A stretch of 64,000 bases of DNA from Bacteroidia bacterium (GCA_030432635.1 JAUIMB010000005.1:1-64000), one strand, 5' to 3'; numbered from the stretch's first letter, positions 34,926 through 45,290 are shown. Numbers and translations are program-made. The notes: a model not told the origin generated them from the letters alone.

Positions 34926-35654
34926 CTATTTATTGCGTCCTATTTCGTTTGGATATAAAGTCATGACCTGATCGCTCTGAAACACTTCCTTTGTATCTAG
35001 ATCTATGGCAGATAACTTACCTGTAAAAGCAGCTCCTGTATCTATATTCCATACATTAACAGCTTGCATGGGCTGTACCTTATCATAATACAAGGTTGGA
35101 GTATGACCAATATAGACCTCTTTGTAATGTTTGAGACGTTCAGGAAATTGATCTGGGTGTTCTTTTAGAAATTTGCTCGCTGTCAAAGCCATGTCCCACA
35201 ATGTCCGATCAAAATAAAAATTTTGTATTTGATGTTCACCTTCAACACCTTGGGCAGACGTAAATCCAGCATGTACAAATAATCGGTTTTGATTATCAAT
35301 ATGATACATGTGCATGGCTTCAAAGAAGTTAAGGTGCGCTTTCTTATCTTCTTCAGAAACGCTTTTATAGCTCTCTATAGTTTCCTTACCACCATGATGT
35401 AGCCACGCTTGACTGTCAACTCCAAATGCCAACCAATCTTCACACCAAGCATCATGATTCCCTTTGATAAACACACAATTGTGAGTCTTTGAAAGTGCTA
35501 TTAAATATTGAATCACTTGAGCAGATTCACTCCAACCATCAACATAATCGCCTAAAAAGATAAGCGTATCTTCCTTGGTCAACTGAAGGCGTTCAATAAG
35601 CTGCTTCAAAGCCTTTAGTCCGCCATGTATGTCTCCAATTGCTAGTGTTCTCAT
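34926..35654 (-). CDS. Metallophosphoesterase (serine/threonine phosphatase-like, PrpE/ApaH-like)
   Basis: 242 residues. The phosphoesterase signature is complete: GDIHGG, GDYVDGW, GNHDAW, and IGHTPT near the C-terminus. Such small cytosolic enzymes include bis(5'-nucleosyl)-tetraphosphatases and protein phosphatases; the family is wide and the substrate is unknown here. Monocistronic, with a divergent gap of 122 bases to the outer membrane protein gene. Confidence 0.88.
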   Translation of the reverse strand: MRTLAIGDIHGGLKALKQLIERLQLTKEDTLIFLGDYVDGWSESAQVIQYLIALSKTHNCVFIKGNHDAWCEDWLAFGVDSQAWLHHGGKETIESYKSVSEEDKKAHLNFFEAMHMYHIDNQNRLFVHAGFTSAQGVEGEHQIQNFYFDRTLWDMALTASKFLKEHPDQFPERLKHYKEVYIGHTPTLYYDKVQPMQAVNVWNIDTGAAFTGKLSAIDLDTKEVFQSDQVMTLYPNEIGRNK

Positions 35655-35776
35655 AAAAGATGTGTATTCATTTGCTACAAATGTAAAAGTTAGCTAAAAG
35701 ATTGGATGCGTATATGGTTTAAGATTTTGTTAAACCTTAAGTGCTGTGCGATTTAAAATGCTTGAAATAAAAGGTT

Positions 35777-37054
35777 TCAGAAATATTGTCCAATTCCGAA
35801 TACAATTCCACTATTGGCTTTTTTACCTAAACTTAGTCCATAATCAATCCGAAATACAGCGTTAAAAATACGTTTGTGGATTAACCTTAAGCCCAACCCT
35901 GAAAATAAAGTTGCATTTTTTCCTGATATCAAATCGCCTAAATCGCCTCCTGGATCCTGCCATGTTCCTGCATCCACAAAGACATTCGATTGCATGGCAA
36001 ACCATCCTATTTCGAGCCATGTGTGACGATACTCCATATTTAATACCACTGAAGCCGTTCCTCTATCTATCGTATTGCCAACACCGCGTATGTTGAGTTG
36101 ATTGTCCAAGGCAAATGGTGCGAAAGGTGTCGTGTCGTTAGTGGCATAACCTAAACGTAACCTATTGGCCCAATTCCCTTTTTTGCCAACACGCTTAAAA
36201 TATTCAAAGTCATTCCTTCCGATAAAAAAATTGCGCAGCAAATCATTATCTCCTTCCGACATCAAGGTAAAGCTTGAAGTAAAAACACTTCTAAAACCAT
36301 CCACATATTGAAATTCATTAGTTATGTTATTGTATTCATATTCGGCAGTTATAGATGTTCTATTTACGCTAAGCTCTTGAGGAAAATCTTCAGGCAATTC
36401 ACCCTCGAGATAGCTATAATCTTCATCAGCTATGGTAAACCCTAATTCAAATCTATTATTGAAATTGTGTTCATACATAAAACGCAACGCCATAGCTCTA
36501 CTATTGTATTTATAATTGACATCTCTTTTGTCAGCAAAAAAAATAGGTTCTTGCAACACATTGTTCTGATAATCGGCACCTATACCAATTTTTCGTGTGA
36601 TGAGATTGGGTGCTTCCCAAATAAAACCATAGGAATCAAAAACATCCTTACTGTAAAAAGCACCTATGATTTGATTTTGTCCAAGAAAATTAAAATCAAA
36701 TACAGACAGTCTGTAAGCAAAACCATCATTGTTATCTTGTGACACTTTAAGTCCTGGGATAATCGCAAAATTCTCAACAACCGTGTAGATAAGCATGTAG
36801 TTGTCATCCTGATCTTTTTTGAGTTCATAAGAAGCACTTGCAACCGAAGGCAATAGTTTAAAGCGCCTTACGTCTGATGCAATCCTAGATGAATCTAGAG
36901 AGCTTCCTTCCTTTACATAGGCCAATCGCTTTAAAAATTTAGCTTTTGTACGTTTATTTCCGTTTATGATGACTTCGGAGATTTTTGTCTCTTGAGCAAA
37001 ACCAGAGGCTCCCAAACAAAATAAAATTACAATAAGAACCGATAAAAGCTTCAT
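35777..37054 (-). CDS. BamA/TamA-family outer membrane protein (Omp85)
   Basis: 425 residues. A signal peptide (ending GFAQ) is followed by one POTRA domain (TKISEVIINGNKRTKAKFLKRLA; RRFKLLPSVASASYEL) and a 16-strand-type barrel ending in GIVFGIGQYF with the C-terminal aromatic. Single-POTRA Omp85 proteins with this size may insert or export specific substrates rather than act as the essential BamA. Confidence 0.85.
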   Translation of the reverse strand: MKLLSVLIVILFCLGASGFAQETKISEVIINGNKRTKAKFLKRLAYVKEGSSLDSSRIASDVRRFKLLPSVASASYELKKDQDDNYMLIYTVVENFAIIPGLKVSQDNNDGFAYRLSVFDFNFLGQNQIIGAFYSKDVFDSYGFIWEAPNLITRKIGIGADYQNNVLQEPIFFADKRDVNYKYNSRAMALRFMYEHNFNNRFELGFTIADEDYSYLEGELPEDFPQELSVNRTSITAEYEYNNITNEFQYVDGFRSVFTSSFTLMSEGDNDLLRNFFIGRNDFEYFKRVGKKGNWANRLRLGYATNDTTPFAPFALDNQLNIRGVGNTIDRGTASVVLNMEYRHTWLEIGWFAMQSNVFVDAGTWQDPGGDLGDLISGKNATLFSGLGLRLIHKRIFNAVFRIDYGLSLGKKANSGIVFGIGQYF

Positions 37055-37162
37055 GTCACAGGTTTCAGTTTTGATAATGTCAATGAAAGCTTAGACGAAA
37101 GCATGTTTAAAACATTACGTCAAGACATATAATCTCGAGGAAACTGAATTAGTCATTACAGC

Positions 37163-38170
37163 TCAATTTTGACTGTAAACTGTCTTTATGATGTGCTCTA
37201 CTGGTTTATTCTGAGGTGTAAATTGATTGTCATTTAAACCGCCAACTTGATCATGAGCGTGAAACCATTTCCAAATAAATCCGCCTGCAAACCATTCTTC
37301 TTTCCAAAACTCATCAAAAAGGGCTTGAGTAGCATTGCTTTGTCCTTCAAAGTTTAGAGACTCGATAGTGTGATCACTTTCCCAAGGCTCTTTAGCTGCG
37401 TAATCCATACTTCGGTAACCATACTCTGTAAATAAAATCGGTTTGTTATAGGTGTCGGAAATTGATTTTAAAATAACTTTATGCTTTTGCCAGCCAGCTT
37501 TACAATCTTCAACAGTAGGTGTTTTCTCTTCACTAACAGGAAAGTAAGCGTCAACACCAATGTAATCGAGTTCGTCCCAAAAAGGAGTTCGTTTGAATTC
37601 GTCCCAGTTAGCCGCATAGGTTAATTTGCCTTTATAAACCAACTTGATGTCTTGGATTAGTTTATCCCAAAATTTAGGTCTATGGGTTATAAAACTTTCA
37701 AGCTCTGTTCCGATGCAAAACAGGTCTGCATTAGTCTCTTGGGCAAGTTCTGCATATTCGAGAATGAAACTGGAATAGGAATTTTCGAGGGTTTTCCAAT
37801 CTTCTTCCGAATCCATTTCAATAAAACCAGTAAAATAACCATGCCAAACCCAAATTTGAGGTTTTATCATGATTTTGATATGCTTTTTATGGAGTTCCGT
37901 AATGTTCTGTTCTGCGCCTGCTCGTGTTTCACCATACCATTGGCGATCTGTATTATGGATGATCTCAGGATGTGATAAATCACGAATAAAGCCAAAAGGC
38001 ATTATGGCACAATAGTTTGCACCAACAGCTACAACAGGTTTTGTGTGGGTCTCCTCGATAGCATCAGGTGAAGCCACAAAGCTCAAACCGTTGATCTTCT
38101 CCTGCTCTGGTGTTGTTGCAAAGCAACCGATTAAAAACAATGACCATAGGCTTATTCGGAGGTATCTCAT
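37163..38170 (-). CDS. GH113-like glycoside hydrolase lipoprotein
   Basis: 335 residues. A lipoprotein signal (LFLIGCFAT) precedes a TIM-barrel glycosidase. The acid/base Glu lies in IGTELESF and the nucleophile Glu in LFTEYGYRS, the two-Glu layout of clan GH-A, and GH113 beta-mannanase-like proteins have the same order; DYIGVDAYFPVS and GGFIWKWF strands also fit. It probably acts on a glycan outside the cell. It is monocistronic. Confidence 0.75.
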   Translation of the reverse strand: MRYLRISLWSLFLIGCFATTPEQEKINGLSFVASPDAIEETHTKPVVAVGANYCAIMPFGFIRDLSHPEIIHNTDRQWYGETRAGAEQNITELHKKHIKIMIKPQIWVWHGYFTGFIEMDSEEDWKTLENSYSSFILEYAELAQETNADLFCIGTELESFITHRPKFWDKLIQDIKLVYKGKLTYAANWDEFKRTPFWDELDYIGVDAYFPVSEEKTPTVEDCKAGWQKHKVILKSISDTYNKPILFTEYGYRSMDYAAKEPWESDHTIESLNFEGQSNATQALFDEFWKEEWFAGGFIWKWFHAHDQVGGLNDNQFTPQNKPVEHIIKTVYSQN

Positions 38171-38288
38171 GACATAAATATTGCTTAAATTTAAGGAAAT
38201 TCAGATTTGGTCTATAAGGATTTAACAAAACCTTCGACCTAAGTATTCAATACTAACTAAAATCAACCTTTACACGTTTGGAATACGT

Positions 38289-39605
38289 ATGGAACACATC
38301 GTCATCATAGGAAACGGCATTTCTGGTGTGACCCTTGCAAGGCATATTAGAAAACGCTCCGAAAAACAAATCACCATAATTTCGGCAGAAACCGAATACT
38401 TTTTCTCTCGCACAGCATTGATGTATGTGTATATGGGACATATGACATTTGATCATACCCAACCATACGAGAATTGGTTTTGGAAGAAAAATCGCATCAA
38501 TTTGAAAAAAGCTTTTGTTGATGCAATCGACACGAGTACCAAAACGTTGCATTTTAAAGAAGGTGAAACAATGCGATATGACAAGCTGGTTGTTGCCTCT
38601 GGAAGCAAGCCCAATAAGTTTGGGTGGCCAGGACAAGATCTTGAAGGTGTTATGGGTTTGTACCACAAACAGGATTTAGAAAATCTTGAAAAGTATGCTC
38701 CAAATAACAAGGTCTGCAAACGTGCGGTTATTGTTGGAGGTGGATTGATAGGCATCGAATTAGCCGAAATGCTGAGTTCTAGGAGTATTCCTGTGACTTT
38801 TTTGGTTCGAGAATCTAGTTTTTGGAATGGTGTACTACCTGAAGGAGAAAGTGCCATGATCAATAGACATATCAAAAAACACCATATCGATTTGCGTTTA
38901 TCGAGCAATTTGAAGGCCATCACATCAGATGAAAACGGCAAAGTCAAATCGGTCATTATTGAAGAAACCGATGAAGATATTGCTTGTGATCTTGTCGGTT
39001 TAACCGCTGGAGTATCACCAAATATTGCTTTTCTAGAAGGTTCTGGAATTGAAACCGAAAGAGGTGTCATGGTTAATCGCTATTTGGAAACAAGTGTTCC
39101 TGATGTTTATGCTATTGGTGATTGTGCTGAACAACGCGAAACCATTGGCAATCGCAGACCTATTGAAGCAGTTTGGTATACAGGCAGAATGATGGGTGAA
39201 ACCTTGGCACAAACCATTTGTGGAAATCGGATTCCGTACAAACCAGGACATTGGTTCAACTCAGCTAAATTTTTTGATATTGAATATCAAACGTATGGAT
39301 GGGTTCACGGAAAAAAAGGACGTCCCGATTACGAGGCACATTTCCATTGGAAACACAACGACGACACCAAATGCATCACCATTGCATACCATAAAGAGAC
39401 CAAAACCTTCTTAGGCATTAACACCTTTGGGATTAGAATGCGACATGAGGTTTTTGATCGATGGCTAACCGAACAACGCCAAGTGGATTATGTCATTCAG
39501 CATTTATCTGAAGCCAATTTTGACCCTGAGCTATACACACATCATGAACAAGTCATCCTAAACGCATACAAGAACCAACTACAATCCTTTTTACATGAGC
39601 AATAA
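38289..39605 (+). CDS. NAD(P)/FAD-dependent oxidoreductase (pyridine nucleotide-disulfide type)
   Basis: 438 residues. FAD-binding VIIGNGISGVTLA at the N-terminus, NAD(P)-binding IVGGGLIGIELAEML near residue 150 and the second FAD motif DVYAIGDCAE. The domain order is that of nitrite reductase NirB N-terminal domain and ferredoxin reductase-like enzymes. Its stop overlaps the start of a membrane 4Fe-4S protein, so I infer that it passes electrons from NAD(P)H to that protein. Confidence 0.85.
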   Translation: MEHIVIIGNGISGVTLARHIRKRSEKQITIISAETEYFFSRTALMYVYMGHMTFDHTQPYENWFWKKNRINLKKAFVDAIDTSTKTLHFKEGETMRYDKLVVASGSKPNKFGWPGQDLEGVMGLYHKQDLENLEKYAPNNKVCKRAVIVGGGLIGIELAEMLSSRSIPVTFLVRESSFWNGVLPEGESAMINRHIKKHHIDLRLSSNLKAITSDENGKVKSVIIEETDEDIACDLVGLTAGVSPNIAFLEGSGIETERGVMVNRYLETSVPDVYAIGDCAEQRETIGNRRPIEAVWYTGRMMGETLAQTICGNRIPYKPGHWFNSAKFFDIEYQTYGWVHGKKGRPDYEAHFHWKHNDDTKCITIAYHKETKTFLGINTFGIRMRHEVFDRWLTEQRQVDYVIQHLSEANFDPELYTHHEQVILNAYKNQLQSFLHEQ

Positions 39606-41184
39606 ATTAAATCCTAGCATGTCTTTAGCCAAACCTGATGCTTTAGATATATCCATCAAACAAAAAACAGCTATAGGTTTGGGTGTTGTCGGACTCCTCA
39701 TCCTAATATTGGCACTTTTTAATCTGCAATTTCCAAATGTATCGGTATGGTTAGGTTTGTCTTTAACACTCATTGTCCTAGGAACTATCATTTTTTCCCA
39801 TGATGCCTATCTTACCAAGGAAAAAGGCATAAAAAACCATGGTGTTTGGTTCAAATCTATATCATCAAGAGGTGTTTTAGGCTGGATTACGGGAGTTGCT
39901 CTTACGGCCTTTTATATCGTGTTATACTTTTATGAAGGCCTATTAGGTGCTGGAACGGATGGCGCAGAGAACACAGGCTTGATTGCCTTATTTGACCCTT
40001 TAAGTCAGTGGTTAAGTGGAAGACCTGCAAGTCAATGGTTTGTTTATGGTACCTTATACACAGTGGCTATTCTTGTTTTTGGCTATAAGTTTTTATTAAA
40101 ATACCGTCACAATCGCTACGAGCAAATCAGGACGGTTTCAGTGATGTTTTTTCAATTGGCTTTTGCCTTTTTGATTCCAGAGTTTATGTATGTGATGAAC
40201 TCCGACTTACCTTATTACGACTTAAAAAACATCTGGCCTTTAAACTACTACAACTTTGAGCAATATCGTATTGATGCATTTATTAATGCTGGAAGTATTG
40301 GTATGGCCATGCTTGTTTTTGGCATCTTATCTGTGTTTGTCATAACGCCAATTTTAACCTACAAATATGGAAAACGTTGGTACTGCTCTTGGGTTTGTGG
40401 ATGTGGTGGCTTAGCTGAAACTGCAGGTGATCCTTTTAGGCATTTAAGTGATAAAAGTCAGTTTGCCTGGAAAGTGGAGCGTTGGGTAATCCATAGTGTT
40501 TTGGTGTTTGTTGTATTGATGACCACTGCTGTTATCTATACCTATTTGGGCTACGATCCTGAAAAATATTGGTTAACCAGAGAGGTGTTTTTGATATTGA
40601 TTGTTGGTTTCTTGACACTGATTTTTGCACTAACCATGCTATTCAAACGTCATGAATTGGGCAAAGATGCAACCTATGGTGCCATTGGATATTTTGTGAT
40701 TATATTAATCCTTATTGGGATGCACTTGTTCAGTTCTGAAACCAAATTATTCCTATTCGAGGCTGAAACCTTGCGCGTCACTTACGGGTTTCTTATTGGA
40801 GCCGTATTTTCAGGAGTTATCGGAACGGGTTTCTATCCTATTTTTGGAAATCGCGTATGGTGTCGTTTTGGGTGTCCAATGGCTGCCATTTTAGGTTTTC
40901 AGCAACGACTATTTTCAAAATTCAGAATAACCACAAATGGTGGCCAATGTATTTCCTGCGGAAACTGTTCGACCTATTGTGAAATGGGAATCGATGTTCG
41001 CGCATATGCTCAAAAAGGAGAAAATATCGTACGCTCAAGTTGTGTTGGGTGTGGGATTTGTTCGGCAGTGTGCCCTAGAGGTGTTTTAAAACTAGAAAAC
41101 GACCGTATGAAAGGACGTATCAATCCAACTGAAATATTATTAGGAAATGATGTGGACTTAATGGATTTAGTCAATCAGAAATAA
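39595..41184 (+). CDS. Membrane 4Fe-4S protein (NapH/MauN/RnfB-like)
   Basis: 529 residues with about eight membrane helices. Cys-rich sequences: CSWVCGCGGL, CRFGCPMA and two ferredoxin clusters CISCGNCSTYC and CVGCGICSAVCPRG. This is the NapH-type arrangement used to feed electrons from a membrane pool to a periplasmic partner. The start overlaps the oxidoreductase by 11 bases. It may serve a membrane-linked redox step; the partner enzyme is not in the window. Confidence 0.85.
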   Translation: MSNKLNPSMSLAKPDALDISIKQKTAIGLGVVGLLILILALFNLQFPNVSVWLGLSLTLIVLGTIIFSHDAYLTKEKGIKNHGVWFKSISSRGVLGWITGVALTAFYIVLYFYEGLLGAGTDGAENTGLIALFDPLSQWLSGRPASQWFVYGTLYTVAILVFGYKFLLKYRHNRYEQIRTVSVMFFQLAFAFLIPEFMYVMNSDLPYYDLKNIWPLNYYNFEQYRIDAFINAGSIGMAMLVFGILSVFVITPILTYKYGKRWYCSWVCGCGGLAETAGDPFRHLSDKSQFAWKVERWVIHSVLVFVVLMTTAVIYTYLGYDPEKYWLTREVFLILIVGFLTLIFALTMLFKRHELGKDATYGAIGYFVIILILIGMHLFSSETKLFLFEAETLRVTYGFLIGAVFSGVIGTGFYPIFGNRVWCRFGCPMAAILGFQQRLFSKFRITTNGGQCISCGNCSTYCEMGIDVRAYAQKGENIVRSSCVGCGICSAVCPRGVLKLENDRMKGRINPTEILLGNDVDLMDLVNQK

Positions 41185-41222
41185 TCTAAACACGTACTTT
41201 TGTTTCTAGAATCCAACTATAA

Positions 41223-41921
41223 ATGCCAATCATAAAAGTTATCATTCCAGCCTTTAACGAAGCATCCTCTATTGCGCATGTCATAAATGATATTCCTTCA
41301 ATAGTTGATGAAATAATTGTGGTAAGCAATAACTCTACCGACAATACCGAAACCAACGCCAAAAATGCTGGTGCAACCGTTTTGGTAGAACCTAGAAAAG
41401 GCTATGGCCATGCTTGTTTAAAAGGGATGGACTATATCGCTCGTTTAGACCACACTCAGCAACCTGACATCATTGTATTTCTTGATGGTGATTACAGTGA
41501 TTATCCTGAAGAACTGATCAAAATTGTACAACCGATTATTCAGGATGATATTGACTTTGTAGTTGGTGCTAGGGTAAAATCCTTACGTGAAAAAGGTGCG
41601 ATGACCATACCTCAAATTTTCGGAAATTGGCTTGCCACGACACTAATGACCTCGTTTTTTAAAGCAAAGTTTACAGACTTAGGACCGTTTAGAGCTATCA
41701 AATACCATAAGCTTCTGCAACTCGATATGGAAGACAAAACCTACGGTTGGACCATTGAAATGCAGCTTAAAGCCCTAAAACAAAAGCTCAGCTATACCGA
41801 AATTCCTGTGAATTATCGTAATAGGATCGGAACCTCAAAAGTTTCAGGTACCGTAAAAGGTGCTATCTTTGCTGGCGTTAAAATCTTAGGTTGGATTTTC
41901 AAATATAGTTTTAAAGCATGA
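41223..41921 (+). CDS. Polyprenyl-phosphate glycosyltransferase (GT2, DPM1-like)
   Basis: 232 residues. KVIIPAFNEASSI, IIVVSNNSTDNT, and IIVFLDGDYSDYPEEL carry the GT-A DxD-type metal site (DGD), and DLGPFRAIKYHKL with a terminal region lacking long membrane helices matches the DPM1-like group. It probably makes a polyprenyl-phosphate sugar. It overlaps the next transferase gene by 4 bases. Confidence 0.85.
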   Translation: MPIIKVIIPAFNEASSIAHVINDIPSIVDEIIVVSNNSTDNTETNAKNAGATVLVEPRKGYGHACLKGMDYIARLDHTQQPDIIVFLDGDYSDYPEELIKIVQPIIQDDIDFVVGARVKSLREKGAMTIPQIFGNWLATTLMTSFFKAKFTDLGPFRAIKYHKLLQLDMEDKTYGWTIEMQLKALKQKLSYTEIPVNYRNRIGTSKVSGTVKGAIFAGVKILGWIFKYSFKA

Positions 41922-43408
41922 TTCTTGAAACAATCATCATCGTCATCTACACTGTTGCCATATTGCTGATTTTCTTATACGCTTTGGCACAATTGAATCT
42001 GCTTTACAACTACTTATCCTCTAAAAAAAACCGTTCTGATTGCGACACTTTTGACTTAACAAATCCAAATGAGGTGCCTCAAGTGACGATTCAGTTGCCA
42101 GTATTCAATGAGATGTATGTCATGGATCGCTTACTCGATAATATTGCACTTATCGATTATCCAAACGACAAACTTGAAATACAAGTACTCGATGATTCCA
42201 CTGATGAAACCGTCGCAACGACAAAAGCGCATATTGAGCAATTAGCTGCCACAGGTCTTGATATCAAACATATTACCAGAACAAACCGAACGGGTTTTAA
42301 GGCAGGTGCGCTCAAGGAAGGTCTAAAACATGCCAAAGGCGAGTTTATTGCAATTTTTGATGCCGATTTCCTTCCGAAGAAAAACTGGTTAAAACGTACC
42401 ATTCCGTATTTTAAAGATGCAGAAATTGGTGTGGTCCAAACCCGTTGGAGCCATATTAACCGTAATTATTCCATTCTTACCAAAATCCAAGCCTTTGCAC
42501 TCGACGCGCATTTTACGCTAGAACAGGTAGGCAGAAATTCGAAAGGTCATTTTATAAATTTCAACGGAACAGCTGGTGTTTGGCGAAAGGAATGTATTCT
42601 CGACGCTGGCAATTGGGAAGGTGATACACTTACCGAAGACTTGGATCTCAGTTATCGTGCACAGTTGAAAAACTGGAAGTTCAAATACCTTGAAGATGTC
42701 GAAACTCCTGCCGAATTGCCAGTAGTCATTAGTGCGGCACGTTCACAACAATTTCGTTGGAACAAAGGTGGTGCCGAGAATTTCAGAAAGATGCTTTGGC
42801 GTGTTATAAAATCTAAAAATATATCGACCAAGACTAAAATCCATGGTCTCTTGCATTTACTCAATAGTACGATGTTCTTGAATGTGTTCATTGTTGCTGT
42901 TTTGAGCATCCCAATGCTGTACATTAAAAATGAATATGCGCATTTGAGATTCTATTTTTACTTTATGAGCTTTTTTGTCATGAGTACGGTTATTTTCTTT
43001 GTGTGCTATTGGTTTATGTACCGACAGATTTATGGTAGTGGTTTTAAAAAATTCTTTGGGTACATCGGTATGTTTTTCACCTTCTTTTCAGTAGCCATGG
43101 GCTTTTCCTTACATAATTCCATTGCAGTTCTCGAAGGCCATATCGGCAAACGAAGTGAATTTATACGTACGCCAAAATTCAACATCAATACGATTAGAGA
43201 TTCCTGGAAAGACAATAAATACCTTCGTAAAAGCCTATCGCCTCATGTTATTCTCGAAGGGTTACTCATGTTATATTTTGGTTTTGGTTTGTATAGTGCA
43301 TTCATTGTTGGTGACCAAGGTGGTGATTTTGGATTGTTTCCGTTTCATTTGATGCTATTTCTCGGATTTGGCTATGTGTTTTTCAAATCACTCTCATCTA
43401 AGGTATAA
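41918..43408 (+). CDS. Cellulose synthase-like GT2 (CslA-like) membrane glycosyltransferase
   Basis: 496 residues. N-terminal helix, then the catalytic core with LDDSTDET, FDADF (DxD), TEDLDLSYRA (TED) and QQFRWNKGG (QxxRW), all signature residues of processive beta-glycan synthases. Four or more membrane helices follow from about residue 305. In plants CslA makes glucomannan; flavobacterial relatives are assumed to make a beta-linked glycan or a glycosylated carrier. Its end abuts the next gene (TAATG). Confidence 0.85.
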   Translation: MILETIIIVIYTVAILLIFLYALAQLNLLYNYLSSKKNRSDCDTFDLTNPNEVPQVTIQLPVFNEMYVMDRLLDNIALIDYPNDKLEIQVLDDSTDETVATTKAHIEQLAATGLDIKHITRTNRTGFKAGALKEGLKHAKGEFIAIFDADFLPKKNWLKRTIPYFKDAEIGVVQTRWSHINRNYSILTKIQAFALDAHFTLEQVGRNSKGHFINFNGTAGVWRKECILDAGNWEGDTLTEDLDLSYRAQLKNWKFKYLEDVETPAELPVVISAARSQQFRWNKGGAENFRKMLWRVIKSKNISTKTKIHGLLHLLNSTMFLNVFIVAVLSIPMLYIKNEYAHLRFYFYFMSFFVMSTVIFFVCYWFMYRQIYGSGFKKFFGYIGMFFTFFSVAMGFSLHNSIAVLEGHIGKRSEFIRTPKFNINTIRDSWKDNKYLRKSLSPHVILEGLLMLYFGFGLYSAFIVGDQGGDFGLFPFHLMLFLGFGYVFFKSLSSKV

Positions 43409-44817
43409 TGCAATTCTGGAAACTTTATAAAGTTCCTTTAGTGCTTACATTAGTAAGCTCAGTTCTCTATTGGTGTTTTGCTTATGACTTAGTGAGAACT
43501 GACTATACGAAACTCATTATACTTTACACCTTGTTGTGGTTGGTGTTTTTGTTATTCCTGAAATTTTCGAAAGGCAACCTAAAATTCCTGACCATGATTG
43601 CTTTCGGATTTAGAGCCCTATTTATTCTGGCAATACCAAATTTATCCCAGGACTTCTATCGCTTCATTTGGGATGGACGTATGATTTGGGAAGGTTTTAA
43701 CCCATACTTGTACACTCCAGAAGCCTTTATCAATACAGGTCATTTTCCCGTATCTCAGGCACAAGAACTCTATATTGGAATGGGCACACTTAACGGAAGT
43801 CACTTTACCAATTATCCTCCTATCAACCAGTTGTGCTTCATGATAGCTGGTCTCTTTGCTGGCAAAAGTATTTTAGGCTCGGCTGTAGCTTTACGTTTGT
43901 TGATTATAGCAGCCGATTTTGGGACTTTGCACTTCGGAAGAAAAGTGCTTAAACAATTTCAAATTCCTGAAAAACGCATCTTTTGGTACATTCTCAATCC
44001 GTTTATTATCATAGAACTCACAGGCAATCTTCATTTTGAAGGTGTGATGATTTTCTTTATGGTTTGGAGTTTATACCTGCTTCAAAAAGGGCTATGGAAA
44101 TGGGCTGCCTTAACATTTGCCTTATCAATTTCCGTGAAATTAATGCCACTATTGTTTTTACCATTGTTCTTCCAATATTTCAGAAAACCAAATGATCTCG
44201 TAGATTCCAAACGCACGACTCGAATTGACTTCAAAGCACTTCTCAAATTTTATATGATTGTAGGGCTCACTACACTTTTACTTTTCTTACCTTTTTTCTC
44301 CAATGATTTTATAACTAACTATACTGAAACCGTAGCACTATGGTTCAACAATTTTGAGTTCAATGCCAGCGTGTATTATTTAATACGTGAAATTGGATAC
44401 TGGATTACAGGTTATAACGAAATTGAAGTCATTGGCAAAACTTTGGCTTTTATCATCTTTTCATATGTGGTTTGCTTGGCATTATTCCGAATACCATTGC
44501 ACACAAAATCGTTAGTTAGCAATATGCTTCTTGTGTTTTCGGTGTATTTGTTTTTAAGTACAACTGTACATCCTTGGTATATTGCCACATTACTAATATT
44601 AGGTGTGTTCAGTAATTATAAATACCCTTTGGTTTGGAGTTTCGTGGTCATCTTGAGTTACTTGGCATATATACATGTAGATCGTGCAGATAAATCTGAA
44701 AACCTATGGATTATTGCTATTGAATATCTTGTGGTTTTCTCAGTGTTTATTTGGGAGATTTTCCTATCACCTAAAAAAAAAAAGACTATCAGAAAAGTGT
44801 CTTTCAGAATGAAATGA
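43408..44817 (+). CDS. GT-C membrane glycosyltransferase (mannosyltransferase-like)
   Basis: 469 residues, about ten membrane helices. After the first loop it has NLSQDFYRFIWDGRMIWEGFNPY, which fits the DxD-containing first extracytoplasmic loop of GT-C transferases that use polyprenyl-phosphate sugars. The neighbouring DPM1-like gene would make the donor. Its last residues (KKKKTIRKVSF) are basic and cytoplasmic. Confidence 0.8.
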   Translation: MQFWKLYKVPLVLTLVSSVLYWCFAYDLVRTDYTKLIILYTLLWLVFLLFLKFSKGNLKFLTMIAFGFRALFILAIPNLSQDFYRFIWDGRMIWEGFNPYLYTPEAFINTGHFPVSQAQELYIGMGTLNGSHFTNYPPINQLCFMIAGLFAGKSILGSAVALRLLIIAADFGTLHFGRKVLKQFQIPEKRIFWYILNPFIIIELTGNLHFEGVMIFFMVWSLYLLQKGLWKWAALTFALSISVKLMPLLFLPLFFQYFRKPNDLVDSKRTTRIDFKALLKFYMIVGLTTLLLFLPFFSNDFITNYTETVALWFNNFEFNASVYYLIREIGYWITGYNEIEVIGKTLAFIIFSYVVCLALFRIPLHTKSLVSNMLLVFSVYLFLSTTVHPWYIATLLILGVFSNYKYPLVWSFVVILSYLAYIHVDRADKSENLWIIAIEYLVVFSVFIWEIFLSPKKKKTIRKVSFRMK

Positions 44818-44939
44818 AGCATCCATAAAAAATGTAACATATTCATTTTAAGATTCACCGCCTCGCCTACGCTGAAGCTTTGGTGAACCAGACGCTCAGA
44901 ATGACAAAACCATCACTTTCCCGACAGCCCTTTTATAAT
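44818..44939. repeat. Intergenic short palindrome with CGCTCAG-type dispersed repeat
   Basis: A TTCACC ... GGTGAA inverted repeat (44855-44888) is followed by GACGCTCAGAATGACA. A related GACGCTTCGAATACGCTCAGCGTGAC lies at about 56812-56838. Such CGCTCAG-GTGAC-type repeats are probably dispersed intergenic repeats of the genome; no function is shown. Confidence 0.4.
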
Positions 44940-45290
44940 TTACTTCTTTTGCTTTAACGCAATGATTGTATAGGATTCGATGTCTTCTTCGTATCCATCT
45001 TCGTCGATTTCAGTTTCAATCTCTATGGTGTAATCAACTACAAACGACTTGCCTATGAATTCATCAGATTGTAAGTCGTAAGATTTCAGAAGGGCAGGTT
45101 TGATATTTTGGAACGTCATTGTATACTCATCACCTTCTTCATCTACACCTATAAAATTATAACCGTAGTCTTCCTTTCCGTCAAAAACACCTTCAAAGGT
45201 TTCTGCCTCACTTTGATAGAATAACGAGGTCAGTATAAATATTGGTATTACAAAAAACGTTAGGGTTGCTATAACTACTATTGATTTCAT
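44940..45290 (-). CDS. Small secreted or membrane-anchored protein of unknown function
   Basis: 116 residues. One N-terminal hydrophobic helix (IVVIATLTFFVIPIFILTSLFY) and an acidic beta-rich part follow. I do not recognise a domain. It may be anchored by the N-terminal helix. It converges with the GT-C gene. Confidence 0.6.
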   Translation of the reverse strand: MKSIVVIATLTFFVIPIFILTSLFYQSEAETFEGVFDGKEDYGYNFIGVDEEGDEYTMTFQNIKPALLKSYDLQSDEFIGKSFVVDYTIEIETEIDEDGYEEDIESYTIIALKQKK

